The position numbers and the translations under genes were made by a program. Positions 18,725 through 30,019 of a DNA stretch of 64,000 nt are shown here, piece after piece (positions within the stretch are counted from its first letter, which is position 1; each line of letters begins with the position of its first letter). The notes under the pieces were generated by a model. That model did not search any database and was not told where the DNA came from. It worked only from the letters and a program-made list of their open reading frames with translations. Origin of the DNA: Massilia sp. PAMC28688. Lineage in GTDB: Bacteria; Pseudomonadota; Gammaproteobacteria; Burkholderiales; Burkholderiaceae_D. Location: contig NZ_CP080378.1 of NCBI RefSeq assembly GCF_019443445.1, positions 2,356,001 through 2,420,000 on the forward strand, in the 5' to 3' direction.

Positions 18725-19158
18725 CCTTCGGCGCCTTCCAACCGGCCCGGCCACAGGCCATGATGAGCGACATTAACGTCACGCCCATGGTCGACGTGAT
18801 GCTGGTGCTGCTGGTGATCTTCATCATGACCGCGCCCCTGTTGACGCACAAGATGCGGTTGGCGCTGCCCACTGCCGGCATGGTTGCCACGCCGGCGCAG
18901 GCGCACAGCATCATCATCGCCATCGATGCGGCGGGCATCGTGTACCTCGATGGCGCTGCCGTAACGCCGGCCCAGCTTGACGCACAGCTGGCGCTGGCCG
19001 CCGCTACGACCCCGCAGCCGGAGCTGCAGCTCATGGCAGACAAGAATACGCGCTACGACACCGTGGCGAAGGTGATGAGCACTGCGCAAATGCGCGGCCT
19101 GGGCAAGCTCAGTTTCGTCACCCAGGCAAACAAGGAGAATGAACATGGCCAGCGTTGA
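18721..19158 (+). CDS. exbD: ExbD/TolR-family biopolymer transport protein
   Basis: Single-pass inner-membrane partner of the upstream ExbB-like protein, 145 residues. The family signature INVTPMVDVMLVLLVIFIM contains the membrane Asp needed for proton movement. The periplasmic domain ends with the usual Asp-Lys-x-x-x-Tyr region (MADKNTRYDTVAKVM). It starts at GTG, overlapping the exbB stop by four bases. Its 3' end overlaps the start of the barstar-like gene by 14 bases. Confidence 0.88.
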   Translation: MTFGAFQPARPQAMMSDINVTPMVDVMLVLLVIFIMTAPLLTHKMRLALPTAGMVATPAQAHSIIIAIDAAGIVYLDGAAVTPAQLDAQLALAAATTPQPELQLMADKNTRYDTVAKVMSTAQMRGLGKLSFVTQANKENEHGQR

Positions 19159-19471
19159 ACTGAACGGGGCGGCAATCGCCGGGTGGGATACGTTTCACGA
19201 GGAGTGCAAGCGCGCGTTCGGCTTTCCCGACACGTACGGCAACACCATGGACGCGTGGGTGGACTGCCTGAGCTACCTGCGCGATGAAGACGGCATGACG
19301 CGCTTTCGCCTCAATCCAAATGAAGTGCTGGAGGTGGTGGTCAAGGACGCGGCGCAGATGAAGGAGCGGGCCCCGGACCTGCTCGAAGAAATGACCTTTT
19401 GCGTGGCCGGCATCAACGAGCGCTATGAAGACTACGGCGAAAAGCCGGCCCTCAAGCTGGTGCTGCGCTAG
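19145..19471 (+). CDS. Barstar-family protein (ribonuclease-inhibitor fold)
   Basis: 108-residue acidic protein matching the barstar pattern: VELNGAAIAGWDTFHEECKRAFGFPDTYGNTMDAWVDCL contains the typical F.....G...YG.N.DA..D.L helix. Barstar inhibits barnase-type RNases. AAGGAG lies seven bases before the ATG at 19145, which is preferred over an ATG two codons earlier. No barnase-like RNase gene is adjacent, so it may neutralise an unlinked or incoming nuclease. Its overlap with exbD suggests translational coupling. Confidence 0.85.
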   Translation: MASVELNGAAIAGWDTFHEECKRAFGFPDTYGNTMDAWVDCLSYLRDEDGMTRFRLNPNEVLEVVVKDAAQMKERAPDLLEEMTFCVAGINERYEDYGEKPALKLVLR

Positions 19472-19700
19472 CGGTCCATCGCTCTTCGCTGCGATGCTCC
19501 CAGACCGCTACGGCCTGATATCTTCATAATCGCCGATCGCCGACATCGCTAAGGCGCTGTCCATCAAAATGGTTTGTGAGATTCCTCAAGCGAGTAATTC
19601 TGAATGCAAAGTGCATGACCGAGCGCAATGGCAAAGAATTAATGTTTCTCCATGATGAATCTGCGTCGCTTTTCGATGCCAATTCAAAAGAGGATTTTTC

Positions 19701-20087
19701 ATGACGAGAACGTTTTCGAAGACGATATGCTTGGTGCTTGCCGCGGCGGCAATGTCCGCTGCGTCCAAAGCGCAGGCTGGGCTGGTGTGGTTCAGCCGTG
19801 CAAACTGTATCAATAACGAAAGTATAAGTTGGGATTGGCCAGGCAAGGTCTATCGGCTTCATACGTCGAGCCATCACTGGAATAGTCGTACTGGCTGGGA
19901 AAAGCCGATTCACACCGGCTGGGAATCGAGCAATCATTCAGGCGCGATTCATTGGGGCGAAGGGTTGAAGGGCGGCTATTACGTCATTGGCGTCCACCAC
20001 AGCTGGAATTCGCATTATGGTGAAATATTCCTTGGATACACGCCTGCGACGCATTGCAGCATCGGGTTTTTTTTCCCGGGATGGTAG
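19701..20087 (+). CDS. Small secreted Trp/His-rich protein, unknown function
   Basis: 128-residue protein with a clear Sec signal peptide ending near ASKAQA. The mature part is about 100 residues, very rich in Trp, His, Ser and Gly, with three Cys and repeated W-N-S / H-W-N patterns (SHHWNSRTGW, HHSWNSHYGE). No family recognised. The aromatic repeats suggest a compact beta protein, possibly carbohydrate-binding, but that is speculation. It and the next gene have lower GC than the core genes around them, suggesting accessory DNA. Confidence 0.65.
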   Translation: MTRTFSKTICLVLAAAAMSAASKAQAGLVWFSRANCINNESISWDWPGKVYRLHTSSHHWNSRTGWEKPIHTGWESSNHSGAIHWGEGLKGGYYVIGVHHSWNSHYGEIFLGYTPATHCSIGFFFPGW

Positions 20088-20131
20088 CGCTGCCGAGCAA
20101 GTTTGTCTAAACCCAAAACTATAGGACGACC

Positions 20132-20890
20132 ATGAAAACGACTATCTGTGTCACCGCCGCCTTGACCGCAGCAAGCGTATTTGCGCAGCCTCCGGTCATG
20201 CCCGGCCCGGCGAAAGGCAGCAACGACCGCGTTCTGGTGCTGCAAACGGATCAGATGCCTGTACCTCCACCAGCCGACGAGCTGCGCAAAATGCAAAGCA
20301 TGCTCGCTATGAAAGCCGAGGATGGCTTCAGCCGCCTAATCAGGGAACCGCAGCCAGTGCGCGAGTTCATGAACGATTTGAATATCGTCAGGAATCATCA
20401 ATCCGGTGCCACGAAAGCTGCTGCTTTCGCGCACGCGCTCAAGACTGGCAAGTCACTGCCCGTGGCCCCCGTGGTAGTCAAAGACCTCAACGATTTGAAA
20501 ATCGGCTTTAGCCCGACCACAGTGCGTAGCGGCCGGCTTATCGGAGTGGCGCCTCAAGGCACAATGGTGCGCGGCGCTTGGACGGGAGTTGAGCGCTACT
20601 ACGCAATTGACGGTGCGGGGACCATGCGGGTGTCGGAAACGGACTTGGCCGCTTCTGGCGGCATGTTTTACATGCATGCGCCCTTGGTCAATGCGCGGAT
20701 TGGAGGCAAGCCCGCCATTTCGGTGGTATTTGCGGACGATCATGGCCAGCGTATCGAAGAAGTAATGTGGGGGAACGGGCCGAAACTGTTCAAGGTCACG
20801 TTTGCGCCTCTCATGCGCAGGGAGAAAAACGGGCAGATGAAAGCTAACGTTGCAGTCAGCGCGTTTTCACTGGCAAGTGACTTGCGATAG
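20132..20890 (+). CDS. Predicted secreted protein, unknown function
   Basis: 252-residue protein with a short signal peptide (MKTTICVTAALTAASVFAQ). The mature N-terminal half is Pro-rich and then helical (ELRKMQSMLAMKAEDGFSRLI). The second half looks beta-rich (TMVRGAWTGVERYYAIDGAGTMRVSETDLAASGG). No domain or catalytic motif recognised. It follows the Trp/His-rich secreted protein by 44 bp in the same direction, so the two may be co-expressed and exported. Confidence 0.6.
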   Translation: MKTTICVTAALTAASVFAQPPVMPGPAKGSNDRVLVLQTDQMPVPPPADELRKMQSMLAMKAEDGFSRLIREPQPVREFMNDLNIVRNHQSGATKAAAFAHALKTGKSLPVAPVVVKDLNDLKIGFSPTTVRSGRLIGVAPQGTMVRGAWTGVERYYAIDGAGTMRVSETDLAASGGMFYMHAPLVNARIGGKPAISVVFADDHGQRIEEVMWGNGPKLFKVTFAPLMRREKNGQMKANVAVSAFSLASDLR

Positions 20891-21017
20891 CGAGTGACCC
20901 GGGGCATGACGCGCCGTCACCTCAAGCCAACGAGGTGCTGGCGTGGTGGTCAAGGCTCAATCTGGCATCGAAGTTCGTCGCCTTCAGGCCTCTGGTGACC
21001 AGCGTGCGCAGGCAGCC

Positions 21018-21383
21018 TTAGCGCACTGCCTGCAAATCGAAGTGAGCGTTGTAGATCAGCCCCAGCACATTGCCTGAGGGGTCGAGCAACTCGGCCACCT
21101 TGATGCCGTCGCCTACGTCCTGCACGGCTGCATGTACCTGGGCGCCCAGCGCGACAATGCGCGCGACTTCGGCGTCAATATCTTCCACACCCCAGAAAAT
21201 CTTGGAACCGGTCGCGCCCGGCGTCCCGTCCGGGATCAGGCCCAGCTCAAAGCCACCGATTTCAAACCCGACGTAAAACGGCTGGTCAAAGTAGGGCGCC
21301 TTGTTAAATACCGAGGCATACCAGGCCTTGCCTGCAGTGAGGTCGGTAACCGGGTAAATCGCCGTGCGCAGGCCCTTGATCAT
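21018..21383 (-). CDS. VOC-family (glyoxalase/bleomycin-resistance fold) protein
   Basis: 121-residue single-module VOC protein. It begins IKGLRTAIYPVTDLTAGKAWYASVF and ends LLDPSGNVLGLIYN, both typical of the fold, with FEIGGFELGLIP in the middle. AGGAGA precedes the ATG at 21383, which decides the start over an upstream one. Such proteins act as metal-dependent isomerases, dioxygenases or binding proteins. The substrate is not evident. Confidence 0.82.
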   Translation of the reverse strand: MIKGLRTAIYPVTDLTAGKAWYASVFNKAPYFDQPFYVGFEIGGFELGLIPDGTPGATGSKIFWGVEDIDAEVARIVALGAQVHAAVQDVGDGIKVAELLDPSGNVLGLIYNAHFDLQAVR

Positions 21384-21447
21384 GCTGTTCTCCTCGTTCG
21401 CAGTAGAAAGTGAACAGTTTGCCAGCCCCATGCCCTGCTGTCATCAA

Positions 21448-22035
21448 TTAGGGGAAGGCGATGTGGAAGGTAAGCGTGAGGTTGGCAGTGAGCATTGCGA
21501 ACACAATGCCGAATGCCCACCTGTGTAGAAGCATTTCGGCTTTCAGCGTGGTTATGTCAGCCCGTATCCCGGCAATATCGGATTTCAACTCAACCTGCAG
21601 GGCGTCGATTTGTGCTCTGAGTTCTGACCGTAACCCGGCAATTTCCGCTTTGAGTTCAGACCGCACCTCGGCAATTTCCGCTTTGAGTTCCGACCGTAAC
21701 CCGGCAATTTCCGCTTTGAGTTCTGACCGTACCTCGGCAATTTCCGCTTTGAGTGCTGACCTTACCCCGGCGATGTCGGCTTTGAGCTCTGATCGTATTT
21801 CAGCTATTTCCGCTTTGAGTCCGGTGCGCAGCACATCAAGCCGCAAGAGAATGCGGTTCTCCATTTCTTTCATCTCGCAGCGTATGCAGTTACCGAATTT
21901 CTCGAAGTCGACGGTACGTACCATATTAGCCAGCGCCGTGCTGAGGGCCCGTGCATGAACAGATGCCTGATTTTTTGGCACGCCGGCAGCTTCCAGCTCA
22001 TCTACGTATGACTGTGGATCGAAGGTATCGCTCAT
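21448..22035 (-). CDS. Membrane-anchored coiled-coil protein (DUF1640/CCDC90-like)
   Basis: 195 residues. The N-terminus (FDPQSYVDELEAAGVPKNQA) resembles the start of DUF1640-type proteins. The middle, about residues 72-160, is eight near-identical 11-residue units of the form ELKAEIA(EV/GL)RS, a hendecad coiled coil. The C-terminus is one transmembrane helix (FGIVFAMLTANLTLTFHIAF). A rod-like tail-anchored oligomer is likely. DUF1640 relatives in mitochondria include the calcium-uniporter regulator MCUR1; bacterial roles are unknown to me. Confidence 0.72.
   Translation of the reverse strand: MSDTFDPQSYVDELEAAGVPKNQASVHARALSTALANMVRTVDFEKFGNCIRCEMKEMENRILLRLDVLRTGLKAEIAEIRSELKADIAGVRSALKAEIAEVRSELKAEIAGLRSELKAEIAEVRSELKAEIAGLRSELRAQIDALQVELKSDIAGIRADITTLKAEMLLHRWAFGIVFAMLTANLTLTFHIAFP
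21556..21822 (-). repeat. Coding 33-bp tandem repeats (hendecad units)
   Basis: About eight tandem 33-bp units encode the 11-residue repeats of the coiled-coil protein. Neighbouring units alternate between Glu-Val and Gly-Leu forms, giving a 66-bp higher-order period. DNA identity is higher than protein constraint alone would require, pointing to recent duplication or unequal recombination. Confidence 0.85.
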
Positions 22036-22137
22036 GATCTGTTCCTGGAAGGAGTTAATCGGATCGCCTCCCTTTTTTAGACATTTGGCGCACTTGGTCG
22101 TTCAGCCCAAATGTCCACTCACTGGCCTTCAATTTAG

Positions 22138-24846
<2,709 letters not shown>

Positions 24847-24848
24847 GC

Positions 24849-25355
24849 ATGGGCGCCATGCTCCGCAGGATCGCTCTCGCGCTGGTGGTCATGGCCACGC
24901 TGGCGGCCTGCGGCTTCCAGCTGCGCGGCTCCAGCGCCCAGTACACGATGCCCTTCAAGAGCCTGTACCTGGCATTTGAAGACACCTCCCCGCTGGGTAC
25001 CGAGCTGCGGCGCAGCCTGCGCGCGCGCGACGGCACTTTGGTGGTGATGGACCCGGCGCGCGCCGATGCACGCTTCGAGGTTCTGTCCGAAAACCGCACC
25101 AAGACCATTCTCTCGCTGAACGCCCAAGGCCGGGTGCGCGAGTACATGCTGACCTACACGCTCAACTTCCGCGTGGTGTCCACCAGCGGCGCCCAGATCC
25201 TGGGGCCCACCGAAATCACGCTCAAGCGTCCGCTCCAGTTCAACGAGACCCAGGTGCTGGCCAAGGAGTCGGAAGAGATCACGCTCTACCGCGACATGCA
25301 GACCGACCTGGTGCAGCAGATCATGCGCCGCCTGGCAGCGGTCAAGCCGGCCTGA
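24849..25355 (+). CDS. lptE: LPS-assembly lipoprotein LptE
   Basis: 168-residue outer-membrane lipoprotein that plugs the LptD barrel. The lipobox is TLAAC followed by GFQLRGS, the classic LptE start. The C-terminal part LYRDMQTDLVQQIMRRLAAV matches the family. The start at 24849 lies three bases after the leuS stop; a second ATG at 24858 is possible. A much longer frame reaching back into leuS is an out-of-frame shadow of that gene. The leuS-lptE-holA order is widely conserved. Confidence 0.92.
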   Translation: MGAMLRRIALALVVMATLAACGFQLRGSSAQYTMPFKSLYLAFEDTSPLGTELRRSLRARDGTLVVMDPARADARFEVLSENRTKTILSLNAQGRVREYMLTYTLNFRVVSTSGAQILGPTEITLKRPLQFNETQVLAKESEEITLYRDMQTDLVQQIMRRLAAVKPA

Positions 25356-25362
25356 GACGACC

Positions 25363-26379
25363 ATGCAGCTGCGCGTAGATGCACTGGAAGGCCACCTGGC
25401 GAAAACGATCGCGCCGCTGTACGTAATCAGCAGCGACGAGCACCTGCTCGCGCTGGAGGCGGCAGACAAGATCCGCCGCGCCGCGCGCGCCAATGGCTAC
25501 ACCGAGCGCGACGTGCTGACCGTGGAGCGCAGCTTCAAATGGGGCGAGCTGCTCGCTGCGAACCAGGCCCTGTCCCTGTTTGGCGACAAGAAGCTGATCG
25601 AGCTGCGCATCCCCACCGGCAAACCAGGCAAGGATGGCGGCGCGGCACTGCAGGCCTACACCAAGGACTTAAGTCCCGACAACCTCACCCTGATCACGCT
25701 GCCCAAGCTGGACTGGCAAACCGCCAAGGCCGCGTGGGTGGGCAGCCTGCAGCAGGCGGCGGTGTACATCGAGATCCCGTCCATCGAGCGCGCCGCGCTG
25801 CCGGGCTGGATCGGCACCCGCCTGGCAGCGCAGGGCCAGAGCGCGGACCGCCAGGGGCTGGACTTCATCGCCGACCGGGTGGAGGGCAACCTGCTGGCGG
25901 CGCACCAGGAAATCCAGAAACTGGGCCTGCTGCACGAACCGGGCAGGCTGACGTTCGAGCAGATCCACGACGCGGTGCTGAACGTGGCCCGCTATGACGT
26001 ATTCAAGCTGTCCGAGGCCATGCTGGCCGGCGACCCGGCGCGCCTGGTGCGCATGCTCGAAGGCTTGAAGGGCGAGGGTGAAGCGCTGCCGCTGGTCCTG
26101 TGGGCCGTCGCCGAGGAGATCCGTACGCTGTTAAAATTGAAGTCCGGGATGGCGCAGGGCAGGCCGCTCGGCATGCTGCTCAAGGAAGCCCGCATCTGGG
26201 GCCCGCGCGAGCGCATGATGGACCCGGCCCTGCGGCGCATCTCGCTGCCGACCCTGGAACAGGCATTGCAGGACGCCGCCCAGGTCGACAAGATGGTCAA
26301 GGGACTGCGCTCAAAGGCCTTTGCGGGCGACGCCTGGGACGCCATGCTGCAGCTGGCCCTCAAAGTCGCACGCGCTTGA
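25363..26379 (+). CDS. holA: DNA polymerase III delta subunit
   Basis: Clamp-loader subunit that opens the beta sliding clamp. 338 residues. Recognisable features are the N-terminal region PLYVISSDEHLLALEAADKIR, the segment FIADRVEGNLLAAHQEIQKLGLL and a helical C-terminal collar. The ATG at 25363 is seven bases after the lptE stop, so the genes are in one operon. Confidence 0.94.
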   Translation: MQLRVDALEGHLAKTIAPLYVISSDEHLLALEAADKIRRAARANGYTERDVLTVERSFKWGELLAANQALSLFGDKKLIELRIPTGKPGKDGGAALQAYTKDLSPDNLTLITLPKLDWQTAKAAWVGSLQQAAVYIEIPSIERAALPGWIGTRLAAQGQSADRQGLDFIADRVEGNLLAAHQEIQKLGLLHEPGRLTFEQIHDAVLNVARYDVFKLSEAMLAGDPARLVRMLEGLKGEGEALPLVLWAVAEEIRTLLKLKSGMAQGRPLGMLLKEARIWGPRERMMDPALRRISLPTLEQALQDAAQVDKMVKGLRSKAFAGDAWDAMLQLALKVARA

Positions 26380-26427
26380 TCCCCTGGCTGCGGTGATGTC
26401 ACTGCGCGCCACCACCAAGACCGAATC

Positions 26428-27693
26428 ATGAATATCACCGAATACATGCAAGATGTCGGCCAGCGCGCCCGAGCCGCCTCGCGCGGCATGGCCCGCGCCG
26501 ACAGTGCCACCCGCAACCGCGCGCTGCTCCTGATCGCCGACGCCATCGTGCGCGATGCGCCACTGCTGGTGCAGGCCAACCAGCGCGACATGGATGCCGC
26601 CCGCGCCGCCGGCCTGGCCCCGGCCATGCTTGACCGCCTGGCATTGTCGCAGGGAGCCATCGACACCATGGTGGCCGGCCTGCGCCAGATTGTCTCGCTG
26701 GCAGACCCGATTGGCGAAATCTCCAACATGAAGTTCCGCCCCAGTGGCATCCAGGTGGGCCAGATGCGGGTGCCGCTGGGCGTTATCGGCATCATCTACG
26801 AAGCGCGCCCCAACGTGACGGTGGACGCGGCGGGCCTGTGCATCAAGAGCGGCAACGCCACCATCTTGCGCGGCGGCTCGGAAGCGATCCACTGCAACCG
26901 CGCGCTGGCCAAAATCGTGGCCGAAGGCCTGGCCGGCGCCGGCCTGCCGGCGGACGGCGTGCAGATCGTGGACACCACCGACCGCGCCGCCGTGGGGGCG
27001 CTCATCACCATGCCGCAGTACGTGGATGTGATCGTCCCGCGCGGCGGCAAGGGCCTGATCGCGCGCCTGATCGAGGAGTCGACAGTGCCCATGATCAAGC
27101 ACCTGGACGGCATCTGCCACGTCTATATCGATGACAAGGCGGACCTGGCCAAGGCGCTGCCGATCGCTTTCAACGCCAAGTGCCACCGCTACGGCACCTG
27201 CAACACCATGGAAACGCTGCTGGTGGCGCGCGCCATCGCGCCGCAGGTTCTGCCGCAGCTGGCGCCCCTGTATGCAAGCCGCGACGTGGAACTGCGCGCC
27301 GATCCGGAAGCCATGGCCATCCTGGCCGGCTACCCGCACCTGGTGGCAGCGGTCGAGGAAGACTGGAGCACCGAATACCTGGCGCCGATCCTGGCGGTGA
27401 AGGTGGTGGCCGACATGGATGACGCCATGGCCCACATTAATACCTACTCGTCGAAGCATACCGACGCCATCGTCACCGAAGACTACAGCGCCGCCATGCG
27501 CTTTCTGCGCGAAGTCGATTCGGCATCCGTCATGGTCAACGCGTCCACCCGCTTTGCCGACGGCTTCGAGTATGGACTGGGCGCGGAGATCGGCATCTCC
27601 AACGACAAGCTGCATGCACGCGGCCCGGTGGGTCTGGAAGGACTTACCTCCCTGAAGTACGTGGTCTTCGGCCACGGCGAAATTCGTCAATAA
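26428..27693 (+). CDS. proA: Gamma-glutamyl phosphate reductase
   Basis: Second step of proline biosynthesis, reducing glutamyl-5-phosphate. 421 residues in the aldehyde-dehydrogenase fold. The catalytic cysteine is in [16 protein letters not shown]. Other signatures are [29 protein letters not shown] and the C-terminal [25 protein letters not shown]. It follows holA by 48 bp and precedes the HemJ-like gene by nine bases. Confidence 0.96.
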   Translation: MNITEYMQDVGQRARAASRGMARADSATRNRALLLIADAIVRDAPLLVQANQRDMDAARAAGLAPAMLDRLALSQGAIDTMVAGLRQIVSLADPIGEISNMKFRPSGIQVGQMRVPLGVIGIIYEARPNVTVDAAGLCIKSGNATILRGGSEAIHCNRALAKIVAEGLAGAGLPADGVQIVDTTDRAAVGALITMPQYVDVIVPRGGKGLIARLIEESTVPMIKHLDGICHVYIDDKADLAKALPIAFNAKCHRYGTCNTMETLLVARAIAPQVLPQLAPLYASRDVELRADPEAMAILAGYPHLVAAVEEDWSTEYLAPILAVKVVADMDDAMAHINTYSSKHTDAIVTEDYSAAMRFLREVDSASVMVNASTRFADGFEYGLGAEIGISNDKLHARGPVGLEGLTSLKYVVFGHGEIRQ

Positions 27694-27702
27694 AGGATCA
27701 TC

Positions 27703-28113
27703 ATGCTCTGGATTAAAGCCTTCCACATCGTTTTCGTGACCTCATGGTTTGCCGGCCTGTTCTACCTGCCGCGCATTTTCGTGAATCTGGCCATGGAGAC
27801 CGATGCCACCTCGCACGCACGGCTGATCCTGATGGCGAAAAAACTGTACCGCTTCACGCTGATCCTGTCGGTGCCCGCCGTGCTCCTGGGCGTGTGGCTG
27901 TGGATGGGCTATGGTTTCCGCGGTGGCTGGCTGCATGCAAAGCTGGCGCTGGTGTTCCTGGCCATTGGCTACAATCACGCCTGTGGTTCGCTGCTGAAAA
28001 AATTCGAGAACAAGGCCAACAAGCGCTCGCACGTGTGGTTCCGCTGGTTTAACGAAGTGCCTGTTGTACTGCTGCTTGCCATCGTCATCCTGGTGGTGGT
28101 CAAACCTTTTTGA
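27703..28113 (+). CDS. CopD/HemJ-like integral membrane protein
   Basis: 136 residues with four predicted transmembrane helices. The start LWIKAFHIVFVTSWFAGLFYLPRIFV and the segment GGWLHAKLALVFLAIGYNHACG match the HemJ (UPF0093) pattern, including the conserved His and Arg of helix 1 and the H-A-K motif. HemJ is an oxygen-independent protoporphyrinogen oxidase, so a role in haem synthesis is plausible; a CopD-like role is the alternative. An in-frame ATG and AAGGATC sequence follow proA closely, suggesting co-transcription. Confidence 0.8.
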   Translation: MLWIKAFHIVFVTSWFAGLFYLPRIFVNLAMETDATSHARLILMAKKLYRFTLILSVPAVLLGVWLWMGYGFRGGWLHAKLALVFLAIGYNHACGSLLKKFENKANKRSHVWFRWFNEVPVVLLLAIVILVVVKPF

Positions 28114-28124
28114 TCGGGTCGCGC

Positions 28125-28727
28125 ATGGGCAAGACAATCACTTACTACCTCACGCCGCAGTCGCCGTTTGCCTACCTGGGCCACGCACGCCTGCTGCGCA
28201 TCGCCGCCGCGCACGACGCGCAGATCGACATCCGTCCCTTTGACCTGGGCCGTGTGTTTTCCGTCTCCGGTGGCCTGCCGCTGGCCAAGCGCGCGCCGCA
28301 GCGCCAGGCGTACCGCCTGCAGGAGCTGGCGCGCTGGTCGGCCCACCTGGGCGTGCCGCTCAACCCGCAGCCCAAGGTATTTCCGGTGCCGCCGGAACCG
28401 GCCGCGCGCCTGATCATCGCCGCCCGCACCAGCCTGGGCGTGGCGCCCGCGCTGGAACTGGCCGGCGCCGTCATGCGTGGCCTGTGGGCCGAAGACCGCA
28501 ACATCGCCGACGACGCCACGCTGGCGCAGGTGGCCGACCTGTGCGGCTTTGACGGCCGCATGCTGCTCAAGTCCGCCGCTACCGCCGGCGTGCAGGATCA
28601 GTTCGACAAGAATACTGACGACGCCATCGCCGCCAACGTGTTCGGCGCGCCCTGGTATATCGTCGATGGCGAAGGATACTGGGGCCAGGACCGGCTCGAT
28701 TTCGTCGAGCGCGCGGTCAGCGCCTGA
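28125..28727 (+). CDS. 2-hydroxychromene-2-carboxylate isomerase-like (DsbA fold)
   Basis: 200-residue kappa-GST/DsbA-fold protein. The N-terminus YYLTPQSPFAYLGHARLLRIA holds the Ser-Pro-(F/Y)-x-Y-L-G glutathione-site motif of HCCA isomerases. The C-terminal NVFGAPWYIVDGEGYWGQDRL is also diagnostic. HCCA isomerases act in naphthalene-type degradation, but no catabolic genes are nearby, so this is probably a generic glutathione-dependent isomerase. The ATG at 28125 is preferred over an upstream TTG. Confidence 0.84.
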   Translation: MGKTITYYLTPQSPFAYLGHARLLRIAAAHDAQIDIRPFDLGRVFSVSGGLPLAKRAPQRQAYRLQELARWSAHLGVPLNPQPKVFPVPPEPAARLIIAARTSLGVAPALELAGAVMRGLWAEDRNIADDATLAQVADLCGFDGRMLLKSAATAGVQDQFDKNTDDAIAANVFGAPWYIVDGEGYWGQDRLDFVERAVSA

Positions 28728-28816
28728 CCTGCTCATCGCACCACAGCTGCATGCGCCAGGCTGCATGCAGCACGCATACACATCACTGAATTTTCACAAC
28801 GGATAAAGGGTACACC

Positions 28817-30019
28817 ATGGCTTCATATTTTTGTCCTTGCCCGCGCGGCATGGAGGCGGCGCTGGCCGAGGAACTGCTGGAAATCGCGGCCGCCAGCAGC
28901 ACCATGAAGGTGCACAACCAGGTGCCGGGCGGCGTCCACTGCTCGGGCGACATTACAGACTCCTACCGTATCAACCTGCATTCGCGTATTGCCTCGCGCG
29001 TGCTGATGCGCATGGCGCACCAGAGCTACAAGACCGAAAACGACATCTATGACCTCACCCTGGCGCAACCCTGGGAAGACTGGTTCACCTTTGATCACAC
29101 CATCCGGGTCGACGTCACGGCCGTCAAGTCGCCGCTCAAAAGCCTGGAATTCACCACGCTCAAGATCAAGGACGCTATCTGCGACCGCTTCCGCGACCAG
29201 TTCAGCAAGCGTCCGTCGGTGGACACGCGCGAGCCGGACATGCGCATTGTCGGCTTTCTGGACTCGCACAATTTCACCATCTACCTCGACACGTCCGGCG
29301 AAGCGCTGTTCAAGCGCGGCTGGCGCGAAGAAACGGGCGACGCGCCCCTGCGCGAAAACCTGGCCGCCGGCATGCTGCGCGTGTCGGGCTGGAAGCCGGG
29401 AACCGTCCTGTTCGACCCCATGTGCGGCTCGGGCACCATCCTGATCGAAGCGGCGCAGATGGTGCAGGGTATCCCGCCGGGCGCGCGTCGCCGCTTTGCG
29501 TTCGAGGCCTTCAACAGCTTCGAGCCCGGCCCGTGGCAAGCCATGAAAAACGCCATCAAGCCCAATCCCTTGCCGAGCGAACCGACCATTTTCGGCAGCG
29601 ACATCTCGGGCGACATGGTCGCCATGACGCGCCACAACCTCAAGGTGGCGGGCATCATGTTTGACGTGCCGCTCAAGCAGATCGAGGCGCAGGAAGTCAA
29701 GCCGCCCACCGAGCAGCCGGGCATTTTGCTGACCAATCCGCCCTACGGTGAGCGGATCGGCGTGCGCGGCGACACCACCATCCCGGCAGACGAAATGTCG
29801 GTGCAGTTCTATTCCGCCCTGGGCACCACGCTCAAGCAGCGCTTCGCCGGCTGGACCGTGTTCCTGTTCACGGCCGACCTGTCGCTGCCCAAGCTGCTGC
29901 GCCTGAAGGAGGCGCGCAAGACGCCGTTCTTCAACGGTGCGCTCGAGTGCCGCCTGTTCAGGTTTGACATGGTGGCCGGTTACAACCGCCGCGAAGAAGC
30001 AAAACCCAAGCCTGAATAA
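28817..30019 (+). CDS. THUMP-domain SAM-dependent RNA methyltransferase (RlmL-like)
   Basis: 400-residue protein with an N-terminal THUMP RNA-binding region (about residues 45-155) and a C-terminal UPF0020 methyltransferase. SAM motif FDPMCGSGTILIEAA and catalytic motif LLTNPPYGERIG (N-P-P-Y, N2-guanine methylation) are clear. It corresponds to the N-terminal half of E. coli RlmKL, which makes m2G2445 in 23S rRNA. The rRNA target is inferred. Its stop overlaps the MFS gene start by one base (TAATG). Confidence 0.88.
   Translation: MASYFCPCPRGMEAALAEELLEIAAASSTMKVHNQVPGGVHCSGDITDSYRINLHSRIASRVLMRMAHQSYKTENDIYDLTLAQPWEDWFTFDHTIRVDVTAVKSPLKSLEFTTLKIKDAICDRFRDQFSKRPSVDTREPDMRIVGFLDSHNFTIYLDTSGEALFKRGWREETGDAPLRENLAAGMLRVSGWKPGTVLFDPMCGSGTILIEAAQMVQGIPPGARRRFAFEAFNSFEPGPWQAMKNAIKPNPLPSEPTIFGSDISGDMVAMTRHNLKVAGIMFDVPLKQIEAQEVKPPTEQPGILLTNPPYGERIGVRGDTTIPADEMSVQFYSALGTTLKQRFAGWTVFLFTADLSLPKLLRLKEARKTPFFNGALECRLFRFDMVAGYNRREEAKPKPE

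Noticed and set aside
21556..21822. Non-coding tandem repeat or CRISPR
   Set aside because: The 33-bp units are in frame within an intact coiled-coil gene.
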